The notes: generated from the letters alone by a model not told the origin. DNA of 64,000 bases from TMP-86 sp964247385 (GCA_964247385.1 CAXTUB010000001.1:62001-126000), one strand, 5' to 3'; numbered from the stretch's first letter, positions 51,148-59,403 are shown. Translations and numbers: made by a program.

Positions 51148-51510
51148 CTACTGAATGGTGATGGTGATGATCTGGCCGGGTTTTGCCTGCAGGATGAGTT
51201 TGCACACGGTCGCGGACTTCGCCGATTCCTGCGCGGCGCCATCGTAGGCCGTGACGCTGTAGCACCAATTGCCGGGCGCGAGCGGCGTATCCGTCCACGT
51301 GGTCGTGGCGGTCGTGAATTGCTTCACCATCACCGCATCCGAGCCGTCGGCCTTCGCGCCTCGGTACACCTTGTTGCCCGAAATCGTGGTCGGATTGTTT
51401 GCGGTGTCTTTGGTCGGATTGACCCAGGTCAGAATGGCGGAGTTGTCGGCGGCTTGAGCGTGCGCGAGGCTCGCCAGTGCGAGTGCTGCAAACAGAAATT
51501 TGACCTTCAT
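51148..51510 (-). CDS. Secreted fibronectin type III-like phage protein
   Basis: A 120-residue protein with a clear signal peptide (MKVKFLFAALALASLAHAQA, cleavage after AHAQA) and a beta-sandwich-like rest: AILTWVNPTKDTANNPT, NKVYRGAKADGSDAV, PGNWCYSVTAYDGAAQESAKS. This is the Fn3 pattern found in phage surface proteins and in moron genes. AAGGAGC precedes the ATG. It would be periplasmic or exposed. Confidence 0.65.
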   Translation of the reverse strand: MKVKFLFAALALASLAHAQAADNSAILTWVNPTKDTANNPTTISGNKVYRGAKADGSDAVMVKQFTTATTTWTDTPLAPGNWCYSVTAYDGAAQESAKSATVCKLILQAKPGQIITITIQ

Positions 51511-51593
51511 TTCGATGCTCCTTGCGTTATGTCTTCCGTGTCCTGCAAAAAAAGCCGGGCGCGTGGCCCGGCGAGTGATGATTGGGAAAAGTG

Positions 51594-51788
51594 TTATGGC
51601 GTGGCGCGAGCTCCTGGCGTGATGGCTGCGCGCAGGCGCACGATGCGTGCGGCGTGCAGCACGGCCGCGTGATGCAATGCGCGACGATGCTTGTTTGTGC
51701 CGAATTGATCGCGAAGCGCGCGCAGCGAATCACGGCAGGCCATCTCTAGGCGCAACACGGATTCGCGATGACGATCAGCGGCGGTCAT
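51594..51788 (-). CDS. Small phage helical protein
   Basis: A 64-residue arginine- and histidine-rich helical protein, MTAADRHRESVLRLEMACRD. Its ATG overlaps the stop of the preceding gene. No family recognised; possibly an early regulatory protein. Confidence 0.45.
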   Translation of the reverse strand: MTAADRHRESVLRLEMACRDSLRALRDQFGTNKHRRALHHAAVLHAARIVRLRAAITPGARATP

Positions 51789-51964
51789 GACAGCACCGAA
51801 AGCAACGCTTCGCCCGTGGAGCGCGGAAATGCCCGTGCGAGCTCGGCCGCCGCCTTGGCCGCCGCGAGCGCTTCTTTGTAGGTGCCGAAACTGATGATGG
51901 CTTGGCCGTCCGCCATGACGGTCCAATGGCCTTTGAACAACTCAACGCGAATATGCGATTCCAT
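51785..51964 (-). CDS. Small phage protein, first gene of the minus-strand run
   Basis: A 59-residue protein, MESHIRVELFKGHWTVMADG, with QAIISFGTYKEALAAAKAAA following. The strand-strand-helix look resembles small DUF2188-type proteins. A strong GGGAGAGGG site precedes the ATG. It is the first gene after the regulatory space that faces the DUF3693 gene. Confidence 0.55.
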   Translation of the reverse strand: MESHIRVELFKGHWTVMADGQAIISFGTYKEALAAAKAAAELARAFPRSTGEALLSVLS

Positions 51965-52227
51965 GTGCCCTCTCCCAACGCCCGGCACCCTTCCCAACCG
52001 ACATAAAGGCTGATGGCCTCCCGCAAGCGGAGTGTTCATCGGTTGGGAGATGGAGCCCGAGTGAAGGAAGCCATCAGCCCGCGTCGAAGCTACAGGCTCT
52101 GTCCTGTAGCGTCAACTGGCTCTGTCCACAATGCATCGAGAATGTGATGCGTGACGCTCAATTTGCCCGGCTACCGGCTATAGGCTAGGCTCGAATTTGA
52201 TCGGTTGGATTTAGATGGAGAGCTGTA
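51965..52227. promoter_or_regulatory. Divergent control region and possible replication origin of the phage
   Basis: 263 bases without a gene, between the minus-strand gene run and the plus-strand DUF3693 gene. It holds an 8-base perfect hairpin, GCTACAGG-CTCTGT-CCTGTAGC (52089-52110), a direct repeat GGCTCTGTCC (52095 and 52118), and two similar ATCGGTTGGGA-like blocks (about 52039 and 52199). The hairpin may be an operator or the Rep nick site. GGAG precedes the DUF3693 ATG. Confidence 0.5.
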
Positions 52228-52701
52228 ATGACCACACTTCCCCGCAGAAGCTCGAAGATGAGCGGCCCTACTGCCCAATTTTACCAAACGAGCACCGAGC
52301 TGCTGGATGCCCTGAAGTTGAAGCTTGGCGCAAGATCCGACGCGGAGGTCGCGAGAGCGTTAGGCGTCAAACGAGCCGCGGCCGGACATTGGCGCACGGG
52401 CCGCAGCTCTTTCAGCCCGAAAGTTGCTGAAAAAGCCGCAGAAATTTTGGGCCTTGACAGCGCGCCCATTATTCTCGCGCAACTAGCATGCGCGGAGCGC
52501 GATGCGTCGCTCAAGCGCGTATACAGCGCGGCGGCACGAATGTGGAGCACGCGCGTCGGCAAGTTGCCGAAGAAATCAGCCGCAGCGGTACTTGCGCTGC
52601 TTTGCGGAATGGCTGGATTTTCCGGCTTTGCGCCCCTTCCAGCTCAAGCGCGTGCGTCCGACAGCGCTACCGACTCTGTATATTATGTCAAAGAGACGTA
52701 G
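52228..52701 (+). CDS. DUF3693-type phage repressor-like protein
   Basis: A 157-residue protein with a helix-turn-helix (ARSDAEVARALGVKRAAAGHWRTGR, about residues 35-59) in a DUF3693-like context, then a hydrophobic segment near the end (SAAAVLALLCGMAGFSGFAP). The last codons are written in the Xer core and XerD arm (VYYVKET and stop). In the circular phage the same frame would end VYYVK-RRRRAALAA instead. It is the best candidate for the lysogeny regulator. Confidence 0.75.
   Translation: MTTLPRRSSKMSGPTAQFYQTSTELLDALKLKLGARSDAEVARALGVKRAAAGHWRTGRSSFSPKVAEKAAEILGLDSAPIILAQLACAERDASLKRVYSAAARMWSTRVGKLPKKSAAAVLALLCGMAGFSGFAPLPAQARASDSATDSVYYVKET
52666..52693 (+). other. Right Xer junction (attR)
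   Basis: Core TGTATA (52677-52682) and XerD arm TTATGTCAAAG (52683-52693) are conserved, but the XerC-side arm GCTACCGACTC does not match the dif XerC arm. This is the pattern of attP sites that lack a XerC arm, as in Vibrio TLC phage. Confidence 0.8.
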
Positions 52702-52728
52702 GCGGCTGGCACTCGCGGCCTAAAACAT
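52677..52728. repeat. Right copy of the extended att repeat
   Basis: Homologous to 40803-40853. Beyond the XerD arm it keeps GACGTAGGCGG and CTCGCGGCCTAAA. One extra base shifts the frame so that the RRRRLALAA tail is no longer joined to the DUF3693 gene. Confidence 0.85.
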
Positions 52729-52739
52729 CGCGCGGCGGC

Positions 52740-53573
52740 CTAATTTGGTCTGCGAGACGATGCCAACTCTTGAACCCAGTAAACCCGATAGCGAGCGCGC
52801 GGATTTGCGGCGTACGCGATGCCTATGCGGTCAAAGGAGGCGCTCATGAGATTCGCACAATGTTCTGGGCTCGCAAGCCATCCAGCGATCGCTTGCGAAG
52901 CCGTCGCCGGGCCGCCCGCGATGTTTTCTCCCACCCATCCGGTTTTTGGGAATCCGGCGCGCACCACTCTCTGCGCAGGCGTGCTGCCCTCTTCGCCCGA
53001 GTGCTCGAGCACGTCGCGTGCAGCCATGCTGCGAGCGTGTTGAATGGCGGCACGCGTGAGCGCTGCGTCCGAGCTCACCGGCGGCGCCGCCGCGAACCAC
53101 TGCGACCCGCAGCGACGTCCGTGCGAGCGGGCTTGGTTCGTCAGCAACAGCGCTTCCTGATCGATTGCGGTTGCCTGTCCATCTCGAGGCGCTGTAAATC
53201 GTGCGGCGAGTACCATCCAGAGCTCGTCGCTCCGTGCCGCTTGCCCGTCCGCCGATCCAGCGAAATCAAAGCGAGGATCAGTTACGGTAAGGCAATAGTG
53301 CGAACGAAGGCTTGCTTCGAGCTCCCTGCCCCTCGGGCCTCGGTAATGAATCAAGGTCGCTTGCTCCGCTTCGAAGCCGGAACGCTCGAGCGCGGAACGG
53401 AGCGAGACCCCGCCGGCCACGGCTTGCGCAACCGTATCGAGCGTATGACTTGCGTGAAGCGCGCGGCGTGCAGGCCCCGCATCGCAGGGGCGTGCGCGAA
53501 TGGAATTCAGGAGCTCCACTGGAGCCGGATGCGCCACTCGAGCGAGCAGCACCATGCTGCTGACCCAAACCAT
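52740..53573 (-). CDS. Secreted CAP-domain (SCP/PR-1) protein
   Basis: A 277-residue protein with a signal peptide (MVWVSSMVLLARVAHPAPV). The CAP domain fills about residues 145-277: LLLTNQARSHGRRCG, ALTRAAIQHARSMAARD, HSGEEGSTPAQRVVRAGF, VGENIAGG and HCANLMSASFDRIGIAYA, with the usual His and Glu residues. The N-terminal 120 residues are of unknown type. The start at 53573 follows the signal; the open frame continues upstream. Confidence 0.82.
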   Translation of the reverse strand: MVWVSSMVLLARVAHPAPVELLNSIRARPCDAGPARRALHASHTLDTVAQAVAGGVSLRSALERSGFEAEQATLIHYRGPRGRELEASLRSHYCLTVTDPRFDFAGSADGQAARSDELWMVLAARFTAPRDGQATAIDQEALLLTNQARSHGRRCGSQWFAAAPPVSSDAALTRAAIQHARSMAARDVLEHSGEEGSTPAQRVVRAGFPKTGWVGENIAGGPATASQAIAGWLASPEHCANLMSASFDRIGIAYAANPRARYRVYWVQELASSRRPN

Positions 53574-53619
53574 TCTGCGCAGGAGCTTGCTTCGAGTGGC
53601 AACGCCGGATTGCCTGCTT

Positions 53620-56600
53620 TCAGACTTGCGTTTGCGCCCGCTCAATGCCCGGCTCGCCCGCCAGCATCTTTCCAAATTTGGGCGCGAGCCAGCGCTCCAG
53701 ATCATCGATCAATGTGAACACGGCGGGAACGATCACCAGGGTCAATAACGTCGAGGTAATGAGTCCGCCAATCACGGAGATGGCCATGGGCGGGCGAAAG
53801 GAGTCGCTCGAGCCGATTCCAATGGCCACCGGCAGCATGCCAGCCACCATGGCGACGGTCGTCATGACAATGGGGCGCGCTCGCTTGTGGCCCGCCTCGA
53901 GAATTGCCTCCAATCGATTCTTGCCCGCACGCATCTCCTCGATCGCAAAGTCCACCAGCAAAATGGAATTCTTGGCGACGATGCCCATCAACATGAGAAC
54001 GCCGATGACGACCGACATGGAGAAGGGGTATCCGGTGAGAATGAGCGCCGCGAGCGCGCCGCCCAGCGACAGAGGGAGCGAGGACAAAATGGTGATGGGC
54101 TGGAATACACGAGCAAAGAGCAGCACCAGCACGGCAAATACCATCATGATTCCTGCCGCAATCGCCAGCGCGAAATTCTGCTGCATCTCCTTCATGAACT
54201 CCGCATCGCCCACTTCGACCATGCGCACACCGGGCGGCAGCTGTTTGAGCGCTGGCGTCGCTTGCATCTTCTTCAGGCCATCGCCCAGCTCAACCCCGGG
54301 CCTCAAATCTGCTTCGATGGCCAAGCGGCGCGTCTGATTGTAGCGTTGCACCGTCGAGGGACCCTGGCCAAAACTGAGCTGCGCAACGGTCTTCAACGGC
54401 ACGCTCGATCCGCCAACCGTGGGCACCGGGAGGTTCTCGATGACGTCCATATTTCTGCGCGAGCTCTCGGCGAGACTGACGCGAATCGGAATCTGCCGGT
54501 CGCGCAGCGAAAATTTCGCGCCATACTGAGGCAAGTCGCCAAGCGTTGCGATGCGAATCGTTTCGCTGATGTTTTGTACGGATACGCCCAGCTGCGCGGC
54601 CATGTCGAGGCGCGGCCGCACGACGATTTCCGGTCTTGGCAGGTCTCCATGGATTCGCGGAGAGCGCAACTCGGGCACTTTGCGCAGGTCTCGCACAACC
54701 GCGCGGGCCGCCGCTTCGACTGCGTCGGAATCATCGCCGGTCAAGTAGATGGTGATATCGCGGCCCGTGCCGCCGCCGCTTTGCTTGTTGAAATCGAACC
54801 TGCCATCCGGAATTTGATTCAGTTGAGGAGCCATCCTCTGCTCCCACTGCTTCTGCCTCACGCGGCGATCCTTTGGCGGCACGAGTCCGATGTAGAGCGA
54901 GCCCTTACGCACATCTTCATCATCACCGATGATCTCGACTACACTCGTGACTTCGGGCTGCCGCTGCAGCAGCGCCTGTGCCTGCGCGCTCACCCGTGCA
55001 GTGTCCTCGAGGCGCACTCCGGGAGGCAACTCGACGGACAAATCCGAGGCAGAGAAGTCCTCAGCGCCAAGAAAGCTTTTCGGAATCAACACCAAGATCA
55101 GGAGCGACAACAAGAAGAACGCAGTGCCCGCGCCCACCGTCTTCCAGCGGTGCGCGACACACCAGACCAAGGCGCGCTGATACATTTGCATCAGCGGACC
55201 ATCGGCATGCGCTTTGAGACTGTCGCTGCGCAGCGTAAAAGCCGCCAGGACCGGCGTGATCATGCGAGCTACCAGCAAGGAGAAAAATACGGCGGCGGCC
55301 ACGGTCAGACCAAATTGCCGGAAAAATTGGCCGCTCACTCCGCTCATGAAGCTGACCGGCACAAACACCGCGATGATGGTGAAGGAAGTTGCTACGACGG
55401 CCAGCCCGATCTCATCCGCCGCATCGAGCGCAGCGCGGTATGCGCTCTTGCCCATGCGCATGTGGCGCACGATGTTCTCGATTTCCACGATGGCATCATC
55501 GACCAGCACGCCGGCCACCAAGGACAGAGCCAACAGCGTGATGTTGTTGAGAGTGAATCCCATGAATTGCATGAACGCGAACGTTGGTATGGCCGACAAG
55601 GGAATCGCGAGCGCGGAGATCGCCGTTGCGCGGCCGTTGCGCAAGAACAGCCACACCACGACCACGGCGAGGAGCGAGCCTTCGAGCAGCGTGTTGATGG
55701 CATTGTGGAATTCCGAGCGGACATGCGTGACGGTGGTAAAGACCGATTCGATGCGAACGCTCGGATCTTCGCGCCCGATGGCGGCGATCTCTGCATTTAC
55801 ACGGTCGGCCACGCTGACATCCGAATGGCCTCTCGACTTCCACACTCCAAAGATCACAGCGGTGCGGCCGTTGAGCCGCGCCATCGAGCGCAGCTCCGCG
55901 TAGCCGTCGCGCACTTCGGCCAGCTCGTTCAGACGGACGAACCGGCCGCCCGGCAACGAGATTTGGGTGTTGCCGAGCTCATACGCACTCTTCGCCCCGC
56001 CACGAACTCGAATGGACTGCTCGCCGCCTCCCAGCTGGGCGCGCCCGCCCGGCGCGTCGACATTCAGCGCTCGCAGCTCCGCATTGACTTGTACCGCGGT
56101 GACGCCTAGCGCCTGCATGCGCTGCGGATCGAGCTCGACACGAATCTCGCGATTCAACCCGCCCGAGCGGCTGACCTGCGCAACACCCGGAATCGCGAGC
56201 AGACGCTTGGTGATGGCGTCATCCACGAACCAACTCAACTGCTCGAGAGTGCGATCGGTGCTGGTAATGGCGTAGTAGACGAACGCGCCGCCTTGGATAT
56301 CCATCCGCTGCACCACGGGCTCGTCGATTCCCTGCGGCAGCTCGTTGCGGATCTTGGCCACGGCATCGCGTACATCGTTGATGGCGCGGTCGACCGGCGT
56401 GCCAATCTGAAACTCGATCGCAGTGTACGAGGAGCCCTCGGTCAAGCGCGTCGTGATGTTGTGAATGTTGCCGAGACTTGCGACCTGCCCCTCGATTTTC
56501 TGCGCCACTTGCGTCTCGAGCTCGTTGGGTGCAGCACCCGGCTGCGACACCGAGACCGAGACCAGGGGAAACGAAAGATCAGGCTGCAGATTGACCGGCA

Positions 56601-56697
56601 GCATGACGAAGGAAATCGATCCCAAGCAAAAAAGCACCACGAACAACACCACCGGAGTGATGGGATGCTTGATGGCCCATGCAGAAAGATTTTTCAT
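53620..56697 (-). CDS. RND-family efflux pump, inner-membrane transporter
   Basis: A 1025-residue proton-driven exporter with two sets of six helices and two large periplasmic loops. The N-terminus (SAWAIKHPITPVVLFVVLF) and TM4 motif AGVLVDDAIVEIENI carry the proton-relay aspartates; GIVAKNSILLVDFA is the second-half equivalent. It works with the adaptor encoded just upstream. No TolC-like gene is here. Substrate range is unknown. Confidence 0.93.
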   Translation of the reverse strand: MKNLSAWAIKHPITPVVLFVVLFCLGSISFVMLPVNLQPDLSFPLVSVSVSQPGAAPNELETQVAQKIEGQVASLGNIHNITTRLTEGSSYTAIEFQIGTPVDRAINDVRDAVAKIRNELPQGIDEPVVQRMDIQGGAFVYYAITSTDRTLEQLSWFVDDAITKRLLAIPGVAQVSRSGGLNREIRVELDPQRMQALGVTAVQVNAELRALNVDAPGGRAQLGGGEQSIRVRGGAKSAYELGNTQISLPGGRFVRLNELAEVRDGYAELRSMARLNGRTAVIFGVWKSRGHSDVSVADRVNAEIAAIGREDPSVRIESVFTTVTHVRSEFHNAINTLLEGSLLAVVVVWLFLRNGRATAISALAIPLSAIPTFAFMQFMGFTLNNITLLALSLVAGVLVDDAIVEIENIVRHMRMGKSAYRAALDAADEIGLAVVATSFTIIAVFVPVSFMSGVSGQFFRQFGLTVAAAVFFSLLVARMITPVLAAFTLRSDSLKAHADGPLMQMYQRALVWCVAHRWKTVGAGTAFFLLSLLILVLIPKSFLGAEDFSASDLSVELPPGVRLEDTARVSAQAQALLQRQPEVTSVVEIIGDDEDVRKGSLYIGLVPPKDRRVRQKQWEQRMAPQLNQIPDGRFDFNKQSGGGTGRDITIYLTGDDSDAVEAAARAVVRDLRKVPELRSPRIHGDLPRPEIVVRPRLDMAAQLGVSVQNISETIRIATLGDLPQYGAKFSLRDRQIPIRVSLAESSRRNMDVIENLPVPTVGGSSVPLKTVAQLSFGQGPSTVQRYNQTRRLAIEADLRPGVELGDGLKKMQATPALKQLPPGVRMVEVGDAEFMKEMQQNFALAIAAGIMMVFAVLVLLFARVFQPITILSSLPLSLGGALAALILTGYPFSMSVVIGVLMLMGIVAKNSILLVDFAIEEMRAGKNRLEAILEAGHKRARPIVMTTVAMVAGMLPVAIGIGSSDSFRPPMAISVIGGLITSTLLTLVIVPAVFTLIDDLERWLAPKFGKMLAGEPGIERAQTQV

Positions 56698-56769
56698 GCG
56701 CCGGTTCGGCGATGGAACAACGCGCGCACCATTAGCGACCGTGCTTTCGCAATGGTTCGTCCACGCGCA

Positions 56770-57912
56770 CTAACCTTTAGCCATCTTGACCCGCACCGTC
56801 TCGCCAGGCTCGAGAAAGGCGCCGGCGCTGGTGACGATGCGATCCGTATTGCGCAAGCCGCCGATGATCAACACCCCCGCAGGCAGCGTTCCTGCCGTTT
56901 GCACGGCGCGGCGCTCCACGTGGTTTCGCTCGTTGACGATCATGACGTACGTGCCTTCCGCATCGCTCAATACCGCGGTCTGCGGCAAAATGGCGCGGTT
57001 CGCACGGGCCACCGTGACCTCGGCGTGCGCAAAGGCGCCCGGTCGAAGATTCGGATCGGGAGAGAGCTTGATGCGCACGCTTCCCAATCGGGTCTGCGGA
57101 TCGATGACGGCACCCAGCAGACGGACCTCGCCGGAAAATGCTTGCTCGATGCCGGTCAAGCGAATGGTTGCGGTTTGCCCGACTCGCAGCAGCGGCAGGT
57201 CTTGCTCGGCCACCTGGCCCTGCAATTCGACATCACCGTGTTCCGAAAGACGAAACAGCGCGGTGCCGCCGGCCATGGCGCTTTGGCCCACCTCGACATT
57301 GCGCGTGAGAATGGTGCCGTCGGCTGGCGCACGCACTTCGGTGCGGCCGAGCCGTGCTTGAGCTTCGGCAAGCTGTGCGGCGGCGAGCTTGACGCGGGCA
57401 TCCGCGCTCAAAGCGCTGGATCGGCGGCGCTGCGCTTCTTCCGCCGACAACGCACCAGACTTACCCACGCGCTCGGCGCGCTGCGCCTCTGCCTTGGCGA
57501 GATCAGACTCGGCGCGGGCTTGCTCGAGCCCAGCTTCAAGACTCGCAACTTGGGGGCGCAAGACCGTCGTGTTGAGACGCGCAAGGAGCTGTCCTCGCTT
57601 AACCCGGTCGCCCGCCTCGACCAGCACCTGAGACACCGTCCCGCCATCGCCCTCGACGCCGACCGGGATGTCGTAACGCGCGCTGATGGTGCCGGTGAAA
57701 GAAACCAGTGTGGGAGTCGTGACCGCGGCCATCGAGGTGACGGACACCATGGGCGTATTGGGCGCATCCACCGTCGCCGGCCCGAGCTTGAGTTGCACGA
57801 TCCGATAAATGAGAAGCGCCGTGATCAAAACGACAGCTCCGAGCAGCGCGTTACGCACCAGTCGCGGCGTCATCCAGCTCATGCGCGACTGTCTGTCGAG
57901 CGAGACACTCAC
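56770..57912 (-). CDS. RND efflux periplasmic adaptor
   Basis: A 380-residue HlyD/AcrA-type protein with an N-terminal anchor (LVRNALLGAVVLITALLIY), a lipoyl half (DGGTVSQVLVEAGDRVKRGQ), an alpha-hairpin and the second lipoyl half (RAPADGTILTRNVEVGQSA), then beta-barrel and membrane-proximal domains. It precedes the RND gene in transcription. The start may be MSWMTPRLV, 10 codons in. Confidence 0.9.
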   Translation of the reverse strand: MSVSLDRQSRMSWMTPRLVRNALLGAVVLITALLIYRIVQLKLGPATVDAPNTPMVSVTSMAAVTTPTLVSFTGTISARYDIPVGVEGDGGTVSQVLVEAGDRVKRGQLLARLNTTVLRPQVASLEAGLEQARAESDLAKAEAQRAERVGKSGALSAEEAQRRRSSALSADARVKLAAAQLAEAQARLGRTEVRAPADGTILTRNVEVGQSAMAGGTALFRLSEHGDVELQGQVAEQDLPLLRVGQTATIRLTGIEQAFSGEVRLLGAVIDPQTRLGSVRIKLSPDPNLRPGAFAHAEVTVARANRAILPQTAVLSDAEGTYVMIVNERNHVERRAVQTAGTLPAGVLIIGGLRNTDRIVTSAGAFLEPGETVRVKMAKG

Positions 57913-57937
57913 AAGAGAAACAATCCCATGGTTGCAG

Positions 57938-58954
57938 TCATTGCGTTATTCGGTCAATCAGCACATCGACAGCGCCTTTGGCGACGACATCGTACGGTAC
58001 TTGACCATACAAGTCGCCCGCGCCCGGGGTCGGATTACCGCTTGCTGAGAGCCGCGCGCTGATGAGCACCTTCTGCCCCACGCGTAAGACCCGCGCCGGA
58101 ATCATCGCATCCGCGGAGGACAAGCGGATGCTCTGACCAATCTCGGAGCGTGAAAGTTTCTTTACCGCAAGCGGGGGGCCGGGCAGGTCGGGGTCGCGCG
58201 CAAACACGAACAACGGAGTATCGGCGCCCAGCCGACCGCGCAATTCGGGGGAAATGCGCACCGTCACCACGACTTCTGCGCTTCCCGCACCGGCGGCTGC
58301 TGGAGGCTGAGGCTTCGCGTTGGCCATCGAGGGCTCTGCGCTCAACGCCGCGAGGCGCAAATCCAACATGCGCGCTATTTGCGGCGGCGGGTTCAGCGCC
58401 TTGAGCTGAGTCCAGCGCTCGCGCGCAGCGGCGGCATTGCCCGCAATCACAGCGGCGAACCCGCCGAATAACAGAGCTTTGGGATTCGTGGGATCGGCAC
58501 GCACGGCCTGCTCGAACAGTTGCGCCGCCTCCGGGGTAATCTGTCCGTTGGCTTGCAGAGACAGCGATTCACCTTTGCCCAACTGCGCATCGACGTTCGT
58601 GTTTTGTAAGCGCAACGCGCGATCGTAGGCTTGTACGGCATCACCAAAGCGCTCGAGCGCTACGTACGATCTGCCGAGCATGAGCCATCCGGAAAGGTCA
58701 TCTGGATTCGCATTCAGGCGCGACTCGAGACTCGAGACCATGGCTTCCACGTCGGGAGCCGCAGAAGCCATTTGTCTTTGACCTGTCCAGTCCCACTCCG
58801 ACCAAGCGGAATACAGGAGCGCCGACAAAATGAATACGCTCGCCGCCAACGCCAAGGGCAAAACGCGGCTCTTGCCATGCCGCAAGAGAGGAAAGACGAT
58901 GGCGCCCGCGGCGGCGGCTGCCATCGAAGCAGCGATCAAGATGAACCATCGCAT
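57938..58954 (-). CDS. ccmI: Cytochrome c biogenesis protein CcmI
   Basis: A 338-residue protein: two N-terminal helices, then TPR motifs (about residues 75-190; DDLSGWLMLGRSYVALERFG) and a C-terminal beta-type domain (VVVTVRISPELRGRL). It holds apocytochrome c for haem ligation with CcmFH. Last gene of the ccm operon. Confidence 0.9.
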   Translation of the reverse strand: MRWFILIAASMAAAAAGAIVFPLLRHGKSRVLPLALAASVFILSALLYSAWSEWDWTGQRQMASAAPDVEAMVSSLESRLNANPDDLSGWLMLGRSYVALERFGDAVQAYDRALRLQNTNVDAQLGKGESLSLQANGQITPEAAQLFEQAVRADPTNPKALLFGGFAAVIAGNAAAARERWTQLKALNPPPQIARMLDLRLAALSAEPSMANAKPQPPAAAGAGSAEVVVTVRISPELRGRLGADTPLFVFARDPDLPGPPLAVKKLSRSEIGQSIRLSSADAMIPARVLRVGQKVLISARLSASGNPTPGAGDLYGQVPYDVVAKGAVDVLIDRITQ

Positions 58955-58965
58955 CGAGGGCGGCG

Positions 58966-59403
58966 CTATCCGAGTCCGGGCTCGTCATCGATGGGCAGAT
59001 GTGAGCGCTGTCGAGCGATGCGTACGATGATTCCAACACCCGCGACCAGCAATACGAACGGTGCGCCCCAAATGGCCCAGGTCTTGGCTTCGAGCGGTGT
59101 CTTGAAACGCACGAATTCGCCATATCGCGCCGTCATGAAACTCAAGATCTCATCGTCGCTCTTGCCCGCCACGAGCATCTCGCGAACCTCGCGTCGCAGA
59201 TCCTGCGCGAGGAACACATTGGAATCGGCGACCGACTGATTCTGGCACATGAGGCAACGCAGCTCATGCGTGATGCGCTCGTAGCGCGCTTGCAGCCCCG
59301 CATCGATCAACTGACCGTGATCATCAAGCGCCGGACCGCTCCGCACCTGTGCGCTGATCGCCACACTCGCGATCACCGCGAGCAACAGCGCCATGCGCAT
59401 CAT
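58966..59403 (-). CDS. ccmH: Cytochrome c biogenesis protein CcmH
   Basis: A 145-residue membrane-anchored thioreductase. Signal peptide MMRMALLLAVIASVAIS, redox motif LRCLMCQNQSVADSN, and a C-terminal helix TWAIWGAPFVLLVAGVGIIV. It reduces the apocytochrome CXXCH motif. ATGA overlap with ccmG. Confidence 0.95.
   Translation of the reverse strand: MMRMALLLAVIASVAISAQVRSGPALDDHGQLIDAGLQARYERITHELRCLMCQNQSVADSNVFLAQDLRREVREMLVAGKSDDEILSFMTARYGEFVRFKTPLEAKTWAIWGAPFVLLVAGVGIIVRIARQRSHLPIDDEPGLG

Larger units (their letters stand above)
40792..52693. mobile_element. Corticovirus-like (PM2-like) prophage integrated at dif
   Basis: An 11.9-kb element bounded by two Xer core sites. Supporting genes are a P2-like double-jelly-roll major capsid protein, an FtsK/HerA-type packaging ATPase, a superfamily I HUH Rep with paired tyrosines, a virion lysozyme-like protein, holin and lipoprotein candidates and many one-helix membrane proteins. 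Genes run on the minus strand with ATGA overlaps, except DUF3653 at the left end and DUF3693 at the right. No tail, terminase, portal or integrase genes are present. Size, gene set and Xer use fit tailless, membrane-containing corticovirus-like prophages; an ssDNA FLiP-like relative is the alternative. Confidence 0.85.

Noticed and set aside
40792..52693. Filamentous phage (inovirus) reading of the dif element
   Set aside because: dif use, DUF3653/DUF3693 and tiny membrane proteins fit inoviruses, but the 283-residue P2-like coat protein, the lysozyme-like protein, the holin and lipoprotein candidates and an ATPase without a Zot membrane domain do not.
53887..56109. 740-codon plus-strand frame antisense to the RND transporter
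   Set aside because: His/Arg/Gln-rich shadow translation of a clear RND gene in high-GC sequence, without motifs or a ribosome site.
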